A DNA stretch of 64,000 nt from Kappaphycus alvarezii (Eukaryota; Rhodophyta; Florideophyceae; Gigartinales; Solieriaceae): assembly GCA_002205965.3 (NCBI GenBank), contig NADL03000483.1, forward strand, positions 992,001 to 1,056,000. The letters run 5' to 3'. The translations under genes were made by a program, and so were the position numbers. This document shows positions 1 to 10,885 of the stretch, piece after piece (within the stretch, counting starts at the first letter, position 1; every line of letters starts with the position of its first letter). Below the pieces are notes generated by a model that worked only from the letters and a program-made list of their open reading frames with translations, was not told the DNA's origin and did no database searches.

Positions 1-169
1 AGATTTCGGGGCAATGCTAGAGTACGAATTTTCTTTGAATCTAACCATTCAAGTGTGAAACGGGATGAGTGCATCGGTGCACTGTCCTTTTGAAATGCCC
101 ACGTTTGATGTTCTCCAAACACCTCGGCAGCAAACAGCAGCAATCCGGCTTCTAATGTTTCACAGTAAG
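1..169 (-). pseudogene. Tc1/mariner transposase fragment, split by Copia element A
   Basis: Read on the minus strand, this stretch encodes about 50 residues typical of the middle of a Tc1/mariner DDE transposase, including FQKDSAPMHSSRF, where the Asp is the second catalytic acid, followed by EWLDSKKIRTLALPRN. The family would cut and paste DNA at TA sites; this piece cannot act alone. The window edge removes the C-terminal part, and LTR element A begins right after position 169. Beyond the other LTR (from 5947) no further transposase could be read with confidence. The motif match is direct; the family assignment rests on established Tc1 motifs. Confidence 0.6.
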
Positions 170-544
170 TGTTGAGGAATGGTCGCTTACTCCTCAAGCA
201 AAGTAATTGATGCTACAAAAATGATAGAAAAACCTTTTTTTGCTGTGGTGAAGTTGAAATCGCATTATAGTGTAAGACGTGATCTGATATGTGATCTGTA
301 ATTAGATCAAATCTAGAATTTCAAATATTTTGAATTTTGAGCTAGGTTTATCTCGCCGTTGCCGCCACTGCCGGCGTGTCCGGAGCGGCACTTCGGACAT
401 TTTCCAGAAATGGTAGGTTGCAAAACGTATACAAGTAATAGTTCTGCTCCGACCGAACGACCGAAGTAAAAGTCAAGCGACATCTTCACCTCAACTTCTT
501 CTTTTACTCTTCTCTCCTTTGCCCTACTTCGTCGACCTCTTACA
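170..544 (+). repeat. 5' LTR of Copia element A
   Basis: It starts TGTTGAGGAATGG and ends CTCTTACA, and is repeated almost exactly at 5573-5946. It should carry the promoter and the start of the genomic RNA. A long AT-rich block (about 230-350) precedes a GC-rich block (355-400). No clear TATA box was located with confidence. Confidence 0.95.
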
Positions 545-558
545 GGTTATGGGCCCAG
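545..558 (+). promoter_or_regulatory. Primer-binding site of element A (initiator tRNA-Met anticodon region)
   Basis: GGTTATGGGCCCAG abuts the 5' LTR. It is complementary to the anticodon stem-loop of eukaryotic initiator tRNA-Met (CUGGGCCCAUAACC), not to the tRNA 3' end. Priming from an internal fragment of initiator tRNA is known for Drosophila copia. The base match is direct; use of the site is inferred. Confidence 0.75.
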
Positions 559-1258
559 GAGGTCAAGTGTAGCAGACTTCATCGCTTCACTGCTTCTTGC
601 ACTTTCCTTCTTTGAACTTTTGTCTTTTGTCTGTGTCTGTTTGAACCTTCCACCTAGCGTTTGGGGTATAATCCTTGTGGTAATCGCTGTTTTATCTGTT
701 GAACCTTCCACTTGTGGTTGCGGTATCTCCACTTTGTGGTGATCGCTGTAGGGTACCTGTGGGCTGGAGTGCCAGGTACTCTCCACATCTAATATTCCTG
801 ATTCAGGGTCCCGTTGTGGTGGTACTGTGCGTGGCGACTATCGTTAAGTCAGGACTGTTGGAGGGACCAGAACCCGGGAAAAACGTTGTGTGTCCTGCAA
901 TTTTCCCGCAAAAGACCAGATTGGCAACGCGGGTGAACACTGTAAGAGTCACTAGCCCCCCTGTGGACGTCTCGTACGGATCATTTGAGCCTGCTCTGGT
1001 GTGCGTAAGAGTGGGTCAGACAGCTGAAACCGCATTTCACCCGGAGAACGATAACCGGGGGTCAGGAGTCCGACTCCTAGGGACCGAGGAATAGTGTTTC
1101 TCACCTTCACATTTGTGTTGGTAAAGGACCCGGACTGGTGATCAGTCTTCAATCTCTAGGTCAAGACTAAGAAGAACAAGTCCAAGACCAAGATCAAGAT
1201 TTTATTTGTATCATCATCACAATCTACTTCTGTCATCAACTTTCATAAAAGAATCAAC

Positions 1259-2692
1259 ATGTCGGACTCTGAATCCGAGACGAATACTTCAAGTGGCATC
1301 AAGATCCCGCGTTTCATTGGTCGTCGCGGTGAGAACTATGAGTTATGGTGCCTGCGTCTTCGGGCCGCCTGCAGAGTCAAACGAGTTTGGAACGTTGTCG
1401 ATCCATCCTCCGCATCGTCTGTCTCCACCGATACCTCGACTGGTGTGGGCACTGGTCCCTCTCGTCTCATCGCCAAACGTGAAAAGGCATCTGGCATGAT
1501 AATTTCTGCAATGTGGAATGCTCCCCTCCGTGTTGTACTAGAGGCTGACGACGACCCTCAACGAATGCTCAAGTTGTTGGACGCGCGGTATGCTTCAAAT
1601 CGAACCGTATCCAGGATTGCTGTTCAGACTCAGCTCTTCCGAATGACGTATACAGATCAAAAGATGTCAACATATGTTGACCAGTACACGTCGCTGTTCA
1701 ACTAACTCGAGCAAATGGGCAAAAATGCCGCCATTCCGGAGACTCACAAGGCACCCATGCTACTGGCCTCTATCGATCCTAAATGTCCGCTTGAGTCCAC
1801 TGCCGCCGCATTTCGAACAAAGGATGTTGCTGACCTCACCTGGGACTATGTTGCGACTATACTCATCGATGAGTACAATGCCAGGCACGCCTCCTCCGTA
1901 GCTTCTAGTATTGCAAACAAGAACCGCTTCAAACGCAAAAGGAAGAAAAAAAGCGGTTCGGGCTCGGGAACATGCAACGAGTTCCGTCAGGACAGTTCTG
2001 ATTCTGAGGACAACACCTCCGATATCGATCAGACAGCACGCTTATTCGCTGCGGCACTCAAATGTTTTAGGACGGATCGAGGTGGAAGCGGAAATGGGCA
2101 TCACTGCAACTTCTGCGATAAGGATGGGCATACAGAGGACAGGTGTTATCTCAACCCTGATAACCCTAACAACAAGCTCCAACTGAAGGTCAGACAGTTC
2201 TTTTCTGCCCAAGCCTCGAAGTCAAAGGAAAAGTCAGCAGATTCGGCAGGTGCAAAAACGTCTCAAAAGAAAGGTAAAGTTGAGGTAGCCGGTGCAACCG
2301 TTGAGAAAACATCTATCACTCCTCCAAAGGATCACCGTTCGTATGCCGACAGTGGCGCAACTGCACATTGTTTTCATTCTATCGCAGCTTTTGTGCCCGG
2401 CACACTCGGACCGTGTGAAGAACGAACGGTTGTACTGGCTTACTCAAGATCGGTGACTACAGAATATACCGGAGAAGTCATCCTGCCTTTCGAGAACGCC
2501 AATGTACGTCTTCAAGACGTCCTTTGTATTCCCGAGTTGGAGTATAACCTTGTGTCCACAGGAAGACTTGCCGACAATGGGATCGAGTCACAGTTCCGTC
2601 GCAAGAGTGTCCATCTCGTGCTGGAGGAGAATAATTTCTATATCGGAAACGGCCACCGCGATAAGAGTTCAGGTATGTATATGCTTCCGTAG
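1259..2692 (+). pseudogene. Copia A gag-protease segment
   Basis: One reading frame from the ATG at 1259 runs through a gag domain, a stop at 1703-1705 (TAA between YTSLFN and LEQMGKN), a CCHC zinc knuckle CNFCDKDGHTEDRC near 2105-2145, and an aspartic protease with YADSGATAHCF near 2341-2373. It ends at a TAG at 2690-2692. Gag would form the particle, the knuckle would bind RNA, and the protease (active-site DSG) would cut the polyprotein. Both stops sit where a Gln codon with one C-to-T change would explain them. A 5' leader of about 700 nt without a recognised gene precedes the ATG. Confidence 0.9.
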
Positions 2693-3675
2693 CCACTGAC
2701 ACACCCTCAACAAGAACGCGTAATGGTAGTGTCTGAATCAGGCGATGCACAGCTCTGGCATCGACGGTTGGCCCATATCAACTCACGTGAACTTCCCTCT
2801 CTGTACAAGCACGCTGATGGTGTACCTCGATTAGGTCAGTTGTAAGACGTCTGCCGGGCATGTCGCCTCGGAGAGGCTCACAAGCTTCCTTTTTCTGGCC
2901 ACTTTGACCACGCCTCTTCGGTTGGTGCGGTTGTCCATTCCGCCATTGTTGGTCCGCTCGAGCCATCCTTTCCCGAATACTTCAGATTTGTGTCGACGTT
3001 TCTGGACGGACACTCCCGGTACACATTTTTTGGCATGATGAACAAACGCAGTGCTCTAGGTGAAGTATTTGACAGGGTGTCGTCCAAGTTCCGTGAGATC
3101 GGAGGAGCCAGCATCAAAAAGGTTCACTCGGATGGTGCCAAGGAGTACATGGCTTTGCAGGATTCCTTGGGAGGAGGGGGTGAAAGCAAGTCATTCTCCC
3201 CGCCATACACTCCAGAACTCAACGCAATCGCCGAACAAGTGAACCACACCATGGTAGAGGGCGCGTTGTCAACGCTTATCCAGGCCAACTTACCGTCATG
3301 TCTGTGGCCATTCGCTATTAAACATACCATTTATGTCCGAAACAGGGTTCCTCACTCAAGAATCGGGTCCACGCCTTTCTCTGTGTTCAATGGCAAAACT
3401 ACATCGCTAAAGCATGTCCTTGTATATGGTTGTACTGCATATGTATTGCGCTTGCCTCGTGGTTCAAAATTTGAGGCGCGAGCAGTGGAAGGAGTGTACT
3501 TGGAGACACTTGAGAATGGCGTATACCGAGTACTGGTAACAGATGAAGATGACATACCTCGCCTTGTGGAGTCTCAACATATCACATTCGATGAGTCCAA
3601 GTTCCCCGGAGCACCTAGTCTTGAGGAGTATATGGAGGAAAACAATCCATCGGACGACAATTTGATCATGATTCG
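2693..3675 (+). pseudogene. Copia A integrase segment
   Basis: The same frame continues past the TAG. It shows the zinc-binding HHCC region (LWHRRLAHIN, then CRACRLGEAHKLPF) broken by a TAA near 2842. The catalytic core follows, with Asp in FLDGHSRYTFF, Asp in KKVHSDGAKEY and Glu in ELNAIAEQVN, which fits the D,D-35-E pattern of retroviral-type integrases. A linker to the RT follows and the frame is lost near 3676. The product would insert the cDNA into host DNA. Confidence 0.9.
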
Positions 3676-4764
3676 GTGTCAGAAGGCGAAAGCGATTACG
3701 CCTCCGAGGACACCGACGAAATCTGCATTGATTACATCAATGACGAAAGCTCACAGAGTGATGATGACGGTGATGATGAAGTTGAAGTTGGTGTACCACC
3801 TCTGGAGGAGTCTGACTCTGAGGCTGATGGGGACGACCAGGACGATGATGACAGTGACGAGTTTGATGATGCTCATGATGAACACATTTTTGTCTCGACT
3901 CCTGCGGATGAAGGTCAGGAGACGTCACGATATCCAAGACGTACTCGTCGTAAACCTCCGTGGTACATGGCTGCGTCTGCACAATGCACGGATGAGTTGC
4001 GTGTCACTACGAGCGATGAACCCACTCTTCGTGAAGCTCTGAACGCCAGTCCGCACGAGCTGGATCTGTGGCTTTCTGCCATCGACGAGGAATTTGAGTC
4101 TCTAGAATCAAAAGACACGTGGTATCCAGAGGACTCACCATAATCGCAGCCACTTCCTACACACCCCGTATTCAACGTCAAACGCAAGTTAGACGGTAAT
4201 GTGGAACGATTCAAAGCTCGGATTGTTGTCGGAGGAAACTTCCAGGTGTACGGTCAAAACTACAAAGAAACGTATGCTCCGGTAGTGTCGTTCTCGCTGG
4301 TTCGAATCTTCCTGTAATTTATGTTATGCCTTGGTATGCGTGCTGCTCAGCTGGATGTGAAAACCGCGTTCCTGAATAGGTAGCTTGCAGAGAATGTGTG
4401 GGTAATGTCACCTCATGGAATACCCGGCAGAAAGTCACAGTGTTACCGACTTGTTAAGGCGAGGTACGGACTGAAGCAGGCCCATCTTGCGTGGCACACT
4501 AAGCTTTGCAGGGACCTTCAGAGTATCAGGTTTGAGGTGCTACCAAGTGCACCTTGTGTTTTCACTCGAAAGGGCACTGCAAGCGTGCACGCTTACATCT
4601 TGGTGTATGTTGACGATATTCTAATACTGGCACACACCATTCCTGAACGAAACGACATTTTGGAGGAGCTGGAGTCGTTGTACCAGCTTCGAGTCTCTAA
4701 TGATGCTGGGTTATTTCTTGGTGGAAAGAGGATTCTAAAGGAGAGCTTGTTTCACTCAAAATGA
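3676..4764 (+). pseudogene. Copia A reverse transcriptase segment
   Basis: A very acidic Asp/Glu-rich linker (about 3676-3900) leads into Copia-type RT (RVT_2). Visible motifs are NVKRKLDGNVERFKARIVV, YAPVVSFSLVRI, AAQLDVKTAFLN and the catalytic YVDDILIL near 4606-4629. Stops lie at 4141-4143, 4315-4317 and 4381-4383. The frame is shifted relative to gag and integrase. Confidence 0.9.
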
Positions 4765-5560
4765 GTCAGCCTCTTTACACTGAATGTGTGTTACGCCGAT
4801 TTGGACTGGAGGAGTTAAACCTTGCCCGCACTCCTATGGTAGAAGCCTTCTTCCATAGCCTGGCGGCTGAGGAAGACAAGTAGGTGGTTCACGTAGAGCG
4901 TTACCAACAGATAATAGGATCGCTTCTATACCTAGCCGATCGCGTCCGGACATAATGGTTGCTGTGCTGATTCTTGCAAGGTTCCAGAAGGCCTCAACCG
5001 CTTACTGTCATCGTGGGGTGAAGCGAGTGCTACGCTATCTCCGAGTAACTCATGAACATGGCATAACGTATACGTCTGGGAGTATGGGTCTGCACTCATT
5101 TGTGGACTCGGACTACGCTAGTGACAGCATTGATCGTAAGTCAATGTCAGGATATGTGGTCAAACTCGGTAACGCCGTAGCTGTTTGGGGGAGCAAGAAG
5201 CAGACAGCAGTGGCTCTGTCGACTTGTGAGGCGGAATAATATGCCCTGTGTCTCGCAGCCTAAGAGATACTTTGGATTGGTCGAGTAATGAAGGGAGCTA
5301 TTCTACAGACCAGGGAAGTAGCAGTGCCACTTCGTTCGGACAACCAGGCAGCGATTGACTGGGCAACAGGAGAATGTTGTCAATCGGGTCGTGCTAAGCA
5401 CATAGACGTTCGTGTGCACTTCGTGCGAGACCTTGTTGCCGGATCAAGTATTGTGGTTGTTTATGTTCCGTTAGCTGTGAACGATGCTGACATGTTCACA
5501 AAGCCAGTTGGTCAAGTTGTACTGAAAGGAATCATGGGACGGATTGGGCTTGGAGGATAA
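4765..5560 (+). pseudogene. Copia A RNase H segment
   Basis: In another frame, the end of RT (RVLRYLRVTHEHG) leads into RNase H: FVDSDYASDSIDRKSMSGYV, VWGSKKQTAVALSTCEAE, then a TAA at 5237-5239, then LRSDNQAAIDWATG and AKHIDVRVHFVRD. These match the Copia RNase H consensus with its acidic residues. A second stop interrupts LCLAA/EILWIG near 5264. The domain should degrade the RNA strand during reverse transcription. Confidence 0.88.
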
Positions 5561-5572
5561 AGCGAAGAGGAG
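5559..5572 (+). promoter_or_regulatory. Polypurine tract of element A
   Basis: A purine-rich run (AAAGCGAAGAGGAG, with one C) sits directly before the 3' LTR. This is the standard place for plus-strand primer formation in LTR elements. Confidence 0.75.
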
Positions 5573-5946
5573 TGTTGAGGAATGGTCGCTTACTCCTCAA
5601 GCAAAGTAATTGATGCTACAAAAATGATAGAAAACCTTTTTTTGCTGTGGTGAAGTTGAAATCGCATTATAGTGTAAGACGTGATCTGATATGTGATCTG
5701 TAATTAGATCAAATCTAGAATTTCAAATATTTTGAATTTTGAGCTAGGTTTATCTCGCCGTTGCCGCCACTGCCGGCGTGTCCGGAGCGGCACTTCGGAC
5801 ATTTTCCAGAAATGGTAGGTTGCAAAACGTATACAAGTAGTAGTTCTGCTCCGACCGAACGACCGAAGTAAAAGTCAAGCGACATCTTCACCTCAACTTC
5901 TTCTTTTAATCTTCTTTCCTTTGCCCTACTTCTTCGACCTCTTACA
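5573..5946 (+). repeat. 3' LTR of Copia element A
   Basis: Near-identical copy of 170-544: four base substitutions (one in the TAATAG/TAGTAG stretch, three in the last 40 bp) and one fewer A in the A-run. It ends at CTTACA before the flank GTAAT. Confidence 0.95.
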
Positions 5947-7300
5947 GTAATTTCATCGATGGCATAATGAAGCCTGCATACGGTTCTTTTATCACTGAGT
6001 TTGAAACAACTACGAGATTAGTAGATTTATTTAGGTATGGATTGAAATTTCGCAACTACCCAACCGCAGGCTATGCCACCGATGTTACATTCTAGCAGGC
6101 AAACCGTTCAAGTCGTAATATTCAAGAAGAAAGGAAGTACTAAAGCGACAAATAAAAGCTTTCTGTATTCAAGGTAGAGGTAAGTGTGTTGCCCAATGTC
6201 GTGGCAATCAACTGTACTAATAACTACCCTGGCGCTATTCCTGATTTGGAATTTTTTCAGCGTGACACTCGATTTCCTAACTTTGCCTTGCGTAAAAAAG
6301 AAGGGGAGCAGTAAGTTATGGACACTGGGACTTTGGTTGGAGAGAACCAAAGGCAATGGTGCGTGTTGATGGAAAAATGGTGCCAAGGTGGAGCTGATAT
6401 TGCACATGCAGTAATTACGAAGAAAAAGCCCAAGAATAGGCATTTAACGAGCGACGAGGAAGCTGCCAACTGCAAAATCACCTCTGATGGAATTATATTT
6501 GAGAACGTTTTCGGGCTTTTATATTTTTTGAGGGGTCTCTTGGGTGGAAACTGGAAATGAAAAGAGGGGCCTTACGATGCTTCATTTAAGCTTTGTGTGT
6601 CATTGACAAATCTACACCTTCAATTCCACGGACTTCGTCCAGAAGATAGTGCTCATTTAGCCTTCGTTTGCACCAGGTTGTACTATGTAGGGGACGAAAA
6701 ACACAGAATGGGACTAGAGACACAGGGTGCGTATCGCGACAGACGTAGAAGATTCTCTGCTTACAATATTAGTGCGAACGAAATTAAATCGCGACATCCT
6801 GCAACCCCGTAAACTAATCGCCGATTAGCACCTTCCGATTCCACCTCTACCGCGTTGCCTCGTCAGGCTGTTGCGTTCTGCACGTCTTCCGCCTGGTGCC
6901 CCCAGATTTCTCCCATCCCCTTGCCGCCGGCTTCGACTACCTCCAAACGAAAGCCAACGCCCGGCTCAAGCATTTCCTCTCACCCGACTAGATCGTTCCC
7001 AGGTCACACTCTCCATCCAGTCCGGCAGGAAAAGCACTGAGTTACTGGCCTTGACCACCCCGCGGCCTCCTTCTACCCCCGTACCCCCCGCTTTCCTTTG
7101 CGTGTGCTTGTCCGCATCTTCCCGAACGCCGTCGGCACACAGGTTTCGAGATTGGCGCCAAACACCTAGGCCCGTTCGGGCCTGAGACCCTCGCCCACAT
7201 CACTGACCATCCCATCACATTCTTAGTCCTCGATACTGCGTAGTATCCTCTACTTCCACTGCTCTGGCTTCCGCTGGAAATGATTCATGATGCGCATTGT
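5947..7300. other. No recognised gene
   Basis: Short unrelated reading frames only. The first part should be the other half of the Tc1 relic split by element A, but no transposase motif could be read. The stretch 6840-7190 is C-rich and codes for low-complexity Pro/Ser sequence in two frames; I see no family in it. Confidence 0.5.
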
Positions 7301-7689
7301 CCGAAGCCCCATCAGCTCGTCCCTCGGTTCCTACCTTGGTGGAAACTGTTAAGACCTTGTTATCTCCTTCATCCTCCGCTCAAAAATAAATGTCCGTCCA
7401 CTACTTAGTCATATTTCTTGATGAAGAATCATTCCCGATTTTGACAGTTTTCATACTGCTGCTACTCCTGTATTGATCTACAATGTGCTTAAAATTATAG
7501 TCGTAGTGGATTTATCAGGTTCGACTGATGTGGAAGTTTTCTCCATGGCAGATAAATACAACGCAACGATACCACCCTCTAAGCAAGCTAAAACCCGCTT
7601 CCCCTTGTGAGCCACAACTATAATCTAAAATACATCCGCTACTTCCCTTCGAGCTCCCAATGAGTTTATTGTCGCACCTTCATTTATAG

Positions 7690-8434
7690 TTCCCCTCCAC
7701 ATGGACTCTGTGGAAACGCTAGAGCTGAAATAGTTGTCCTAAAAGATACCAAACCATTGCTTGCAAATATTCTGCTCCGCGTCAGAGAGTTTTCCGAACA
7801 CATTTATGGCCCAAATTTTCTGAACATTCATTAAAACCAGACCGTAATTTTTCCTTGTCACCGGAAATTGTCTGAAAACGAATCAATCCGCACAACTTTG
7901 GCCGAAGGTCAAAATCTCACAATTGGACTTCAAATGGGATTTCAACACAGCTCTCATCCTTCCTATATTCACTGCCTCCACAATACTACGAAAAGTGTTC
8001 TGAGTGCAATTCTCTTGGATCTCGGAACAGCTATCTACAAGTTGAGTGATATCCTAAGAGTGGGAGTGAAAAAATAAATAGACTTAAGAACCCAAGCAAA
8101 CTTCTTGCTTTCATGCTCTCGCGCCGCGACCGCTCTAGATACCTTTTCTGCCAGCTTATTATCGGATTCACCTGAATTTTTAGAAGAAAATAAATACCCT
8201 ACACCCAAGAGTTTGGGCGCCGTCGATAACAAACTCTTCTCTTCTATCCATATTCAAAGCAGATGAGTCGAAACTTCTTCGCGAAGGCGCAACTACTTCC
8301 CAATCTGCGTCAACGCTGTCCATAACAGGTGATTCTACACGTAACACATCTTCATCATCGCTCAAAGAGGATTCATCGTCTTCAGAACATTGAACCTCCA
8401 CCTCCCCTTCTTCTAAGGGTTCTGCTTCTTGCAT
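7690..8434 (-). pseudogene. piggyBac/YqaJ element copy 1: linker and nuclease start
   Basis: Read on the minus strand. An acidic linker with SSLSDDEDVLRVES leads to NMDRREEFVIDGAQTLG, which parallels HDRRKDFVIDDKHAL in copy 3. Next come KVSRAVAAREHESKKFAWVL (parallel to ISAVAVRERGTKSFCNVL) and LKSNCEILTFGQSCAD, a stop, then FVFRQFPVTRKNYGLVLM (parallel to RSQCDLLTVGQRCADCFVLRQFRVTATNSGKVLL with Asn and Gly aligned). Several frame changes and a stop show it is dead. The nuclease catalytic motifs would lie below 7690 and were not recovered. Confidence 0.65.
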
Positions 8435-8499
8435 AACTTATTTAAGTGTCGCAAAAAAAAGAAGACTGTAACAAAGTATTAACCTTCGACTGGCCTTCT

Positions 8500-9256
8500 T
8501 TTATATCAAAGACAGAACCAATTCCAAACTCGGACAGCAACTTACGAAATTCCTCCTTCCTTTAACCTCGATGAGCAGTAGAAATCATTCCCGTTGAAGC
8601 CTCCTCCCGCGACCGTCCAAGAAAATGTGCCACTGTCTCCTAATTTTATCAATCTGCATCTCTACGCGCAGCCTGAAACGAATAGTCAAGAAAATTCTGA
8701 ATAGAGTGCATGCAAGCGAATTTAAAGAATAAACTTCACGAGCTGCCTTCCTTTTACTGATGTTCTTGACCTGATTTCCTGCTTTCCTGGTTCCAAACTG
8801 ATCATTATCTAATGTGACCAAAATATAGAAGGGAATGGAGAATACTATCTGTGATGCAGCAAACTGAAGCTGCTCAAATTCAGCGGGATGCCTTGTATGG
8901 TCCCGTTGCGAGTTCCAAGAACTGATCCATCGTTCCCCCTACCCTCTTGTGAGAACGCCAACACATTCTTCGAAAAAAAACGAAAACGTTCAAGAGGCGG
9001 GACAACTTAGCCGGACTTCTTGTAATGGTTTAGAATTTTTCAAAGCCAAAACAGTCCTTTGTGAGTGAGCGAGCACTTCTACATAGCAATACATGTCTGT
9101 CAACGTAACAGAAGCTTTACCAATATCATTTATTACAATCCACGCATTCGACCATTCCAAAAGCTTCGATAACATATTTTTAATCAGTAGTATAATGAGA
9201 TCACCCCAAGTCGAAGCAATTTCTCTTACACTACTCAAGACGAATTCTATTGCCAA
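8500..9256 (-). pseudogene. piggyBac/YqaJ element copy 1: N-terminal and DDE start
   Basis: The minus strand reads TLTDMYCYVEVLAHSQ (parallel to NLSDLYSYVAILLLSH in copy 3), then VTLDNDQFGTRKAGNQVKN with ISKRKAAREVYS, where the first catalytic Asp lies in TLDN. STAHRG, a stop, then RKEEFRKLLSEFGIGSVF follows. In the STAHRG motif the residue expected to be the second catalytic Asp is His. Upstream (9300-9500, minus strand) a Gly/Arg-rich stretch resembles the Gly/Arg-rich region ahead of copy 3. Assigned by point-by-point similarity to the copy at 45 kb; broken by frame changes. Confidence 0.68.
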
Positions 9257-9959
9257 TTAGAGAACAATAAAGCCTTGTTCTTGATTTTACAGTAGAGTTA
9301 GCAAATTAATTTTCCATAAGTACGCCTTTACATTGAAATCTGTCGTGAGTCCGTGCTTCACTTATATCCACGTCATCCGGAGACCTTTGGAGACCTTCTT
9401 CCCTGACCACGTCCTCCTCCACCACATCCTGCACCTCTAGACCCTGACAAAAATGGCGCCTCTCCCCCTGCATTACCGTGGCCTGGCATTATCTGCATTC
9501 CCACCGCTTTCCCCTGCCTGTCCCATCAAACCACCAACTCCATCATTCAGGCCTTCTTACCCTTTCAATTCTTGAGTTTCTTGTGCTGCTGTTGGTTTCA
9601 GGTCATCCGTAATGACTAATGCACCGGAGGGAGCCTTAACATGTCTCTCATTATCGATAAGGCGGCAGGGAACCGCAGGCTTTGGCAGTGGAAAGAGTTC
9701 TGCGTTCTCGTTACTGTCACGGGCATCACTGGAAGGATTCAAGAGAGGGGAGAGTGGAGGTATTGGATCAGTGAAGTAGTCGGGAAGGGGAAAATTCTAC
9801 ACTGACAAGCGGAGGTGGTGCAGGGAGAAGCTCCAAGGTGTGGTGCCGGAATGGAAATGGTAAGAAGTAGGATGAAAATTGGATCCAAAGCTGATGGCCC
9901 TTCGGCCAAGAATGAGATCGTAGATCCGCAGTGATATGCGTGGTTTAGGAGTATCAAAA

Positions 9960-10885
9960 ATCGCTCTTTGCGAGGTTCGCCAGCTGTTCCGCGGATAGTC
10001 GGACCTGGTTAAAGGTTAAACAAAAATGACCAATTAATTGTAGTTTATCTGAACATTTTGTGGCACAATACGTTTCTAGTTCGATGTACCACACGATTAT
10101 GTTCTTGGGATGTGCCTTTCGCGATATTTCAACGTAGAGCTGTCCTTATGCAAAGCAATCGTCGCCCAAGTCCAGTCCGATTCTGTCTCGAAGGATTGTC
10201 CTTGTGAATTGGTGGTAGTGAGCTCAACTCAAACACGGACGGGGAATTTTGGTCGCGAAAACCTGGGTACAGGGAACGTGTCATGCTCAGGACTGCGAGG
10301 CATACGCGGTAATTTGAGGCGTTTTACAGTATGAGAACCATTCGCGTATCGCAGTAAGAGCATGTTGTTCGTCATGTGGTCGAAGATATATCGTGATCTA
10401 TTGCAATGTACGCTTGAGGGGTAGATGTTACGCAAGAACATGAACTGCACCAAACCACGTAATTGCACACATCACGCTGCCCATGATTAAACTTATATAT
10501 CGTGGTATTGGCTTGCTCTGGTAACAATAACGTGTCCTTTTGTCGTGCACCATCTTATTGCTAAGGCATTTCAAGTGCTTGAAGGTAGTCCGGAGGAGAA
10601 CGAACTCCAAACTCGCCGGGTTTAACGTTCAGTTGTTGTTGAGAAAGGTATGTTTTGATCTCAAGCATAAAATGAGTCTCTGAGATCTGACCCTAGTCAA
10701 GTACATTTACGAACTGGCCCTTGCAGGACCTATGACACACCCCTGTGAGGAATATGTGCTAGTTCTACTGCCATAAGTCGAGCAGAGATGACAGGCTGTA
10801 GTACTCAAAGATGTTTTCAAGTACCTGCGTTAATGGCACAAAGGAGGATCGAAACGAATCTTAAAGAGCTCCCTTCCATTCTATT
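9960..10885. other. No recognised gene
   Basis: Only short frames without a family motif. It separates the piggyBac/YqaJ relic from the Helitron relic. Confidence 0.5.

Larger units (their letters stand above)
170..5946 (+). mobile_element. Ty1/Copia LTR retrotransposon A, complete structure, coding region broken
   Basis: Two direct LTRs (375 and 374 bp, both TG...CA) enclose a primer-binding site, gag, protease, integrase, reverse transcriptase, RNase H and a polypurine tract, in Copia order with integrase before RT. The flanks GTAAG (165-169) and GTAAT (5947-5951) look like a 5-bp target duplication with one mismatch. The LTRs differ by four substitutions and one A-run indel, so the insertion is fairly young. 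Even so, the coding region holds at least eight in-frame stops and a frame change near 3676, so it cannot make its own polyprotein. It interrupts a Tc1/mariner relic. Confidence 0.95.

Noticed and set aside
4296-4318. GGTTCGAATC as a tRNA T-arm
   Set aside because: It lies in the RT gene of element A and no acceptor or anticodon stem forms around it. No convincing tRNA or rRNA gene was seen in the window.
1259-5560. TAA/TAG codons read as Gln (altered genetic code)
   Set aside because: Host genes in the same window end at TAA, TAG and TGA exactly where the families end and have no in-frame TAA/TAG. The stops occur only in mobile-element genes that also carry frameshifts.
6108-6560. Overlapping short ORFs as a host gene or the rest of the Tc1 transposase
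   Set aside because: Neither strand shows Tc1 HTH or DDE motifs; the hydrophobic translations look accidental.
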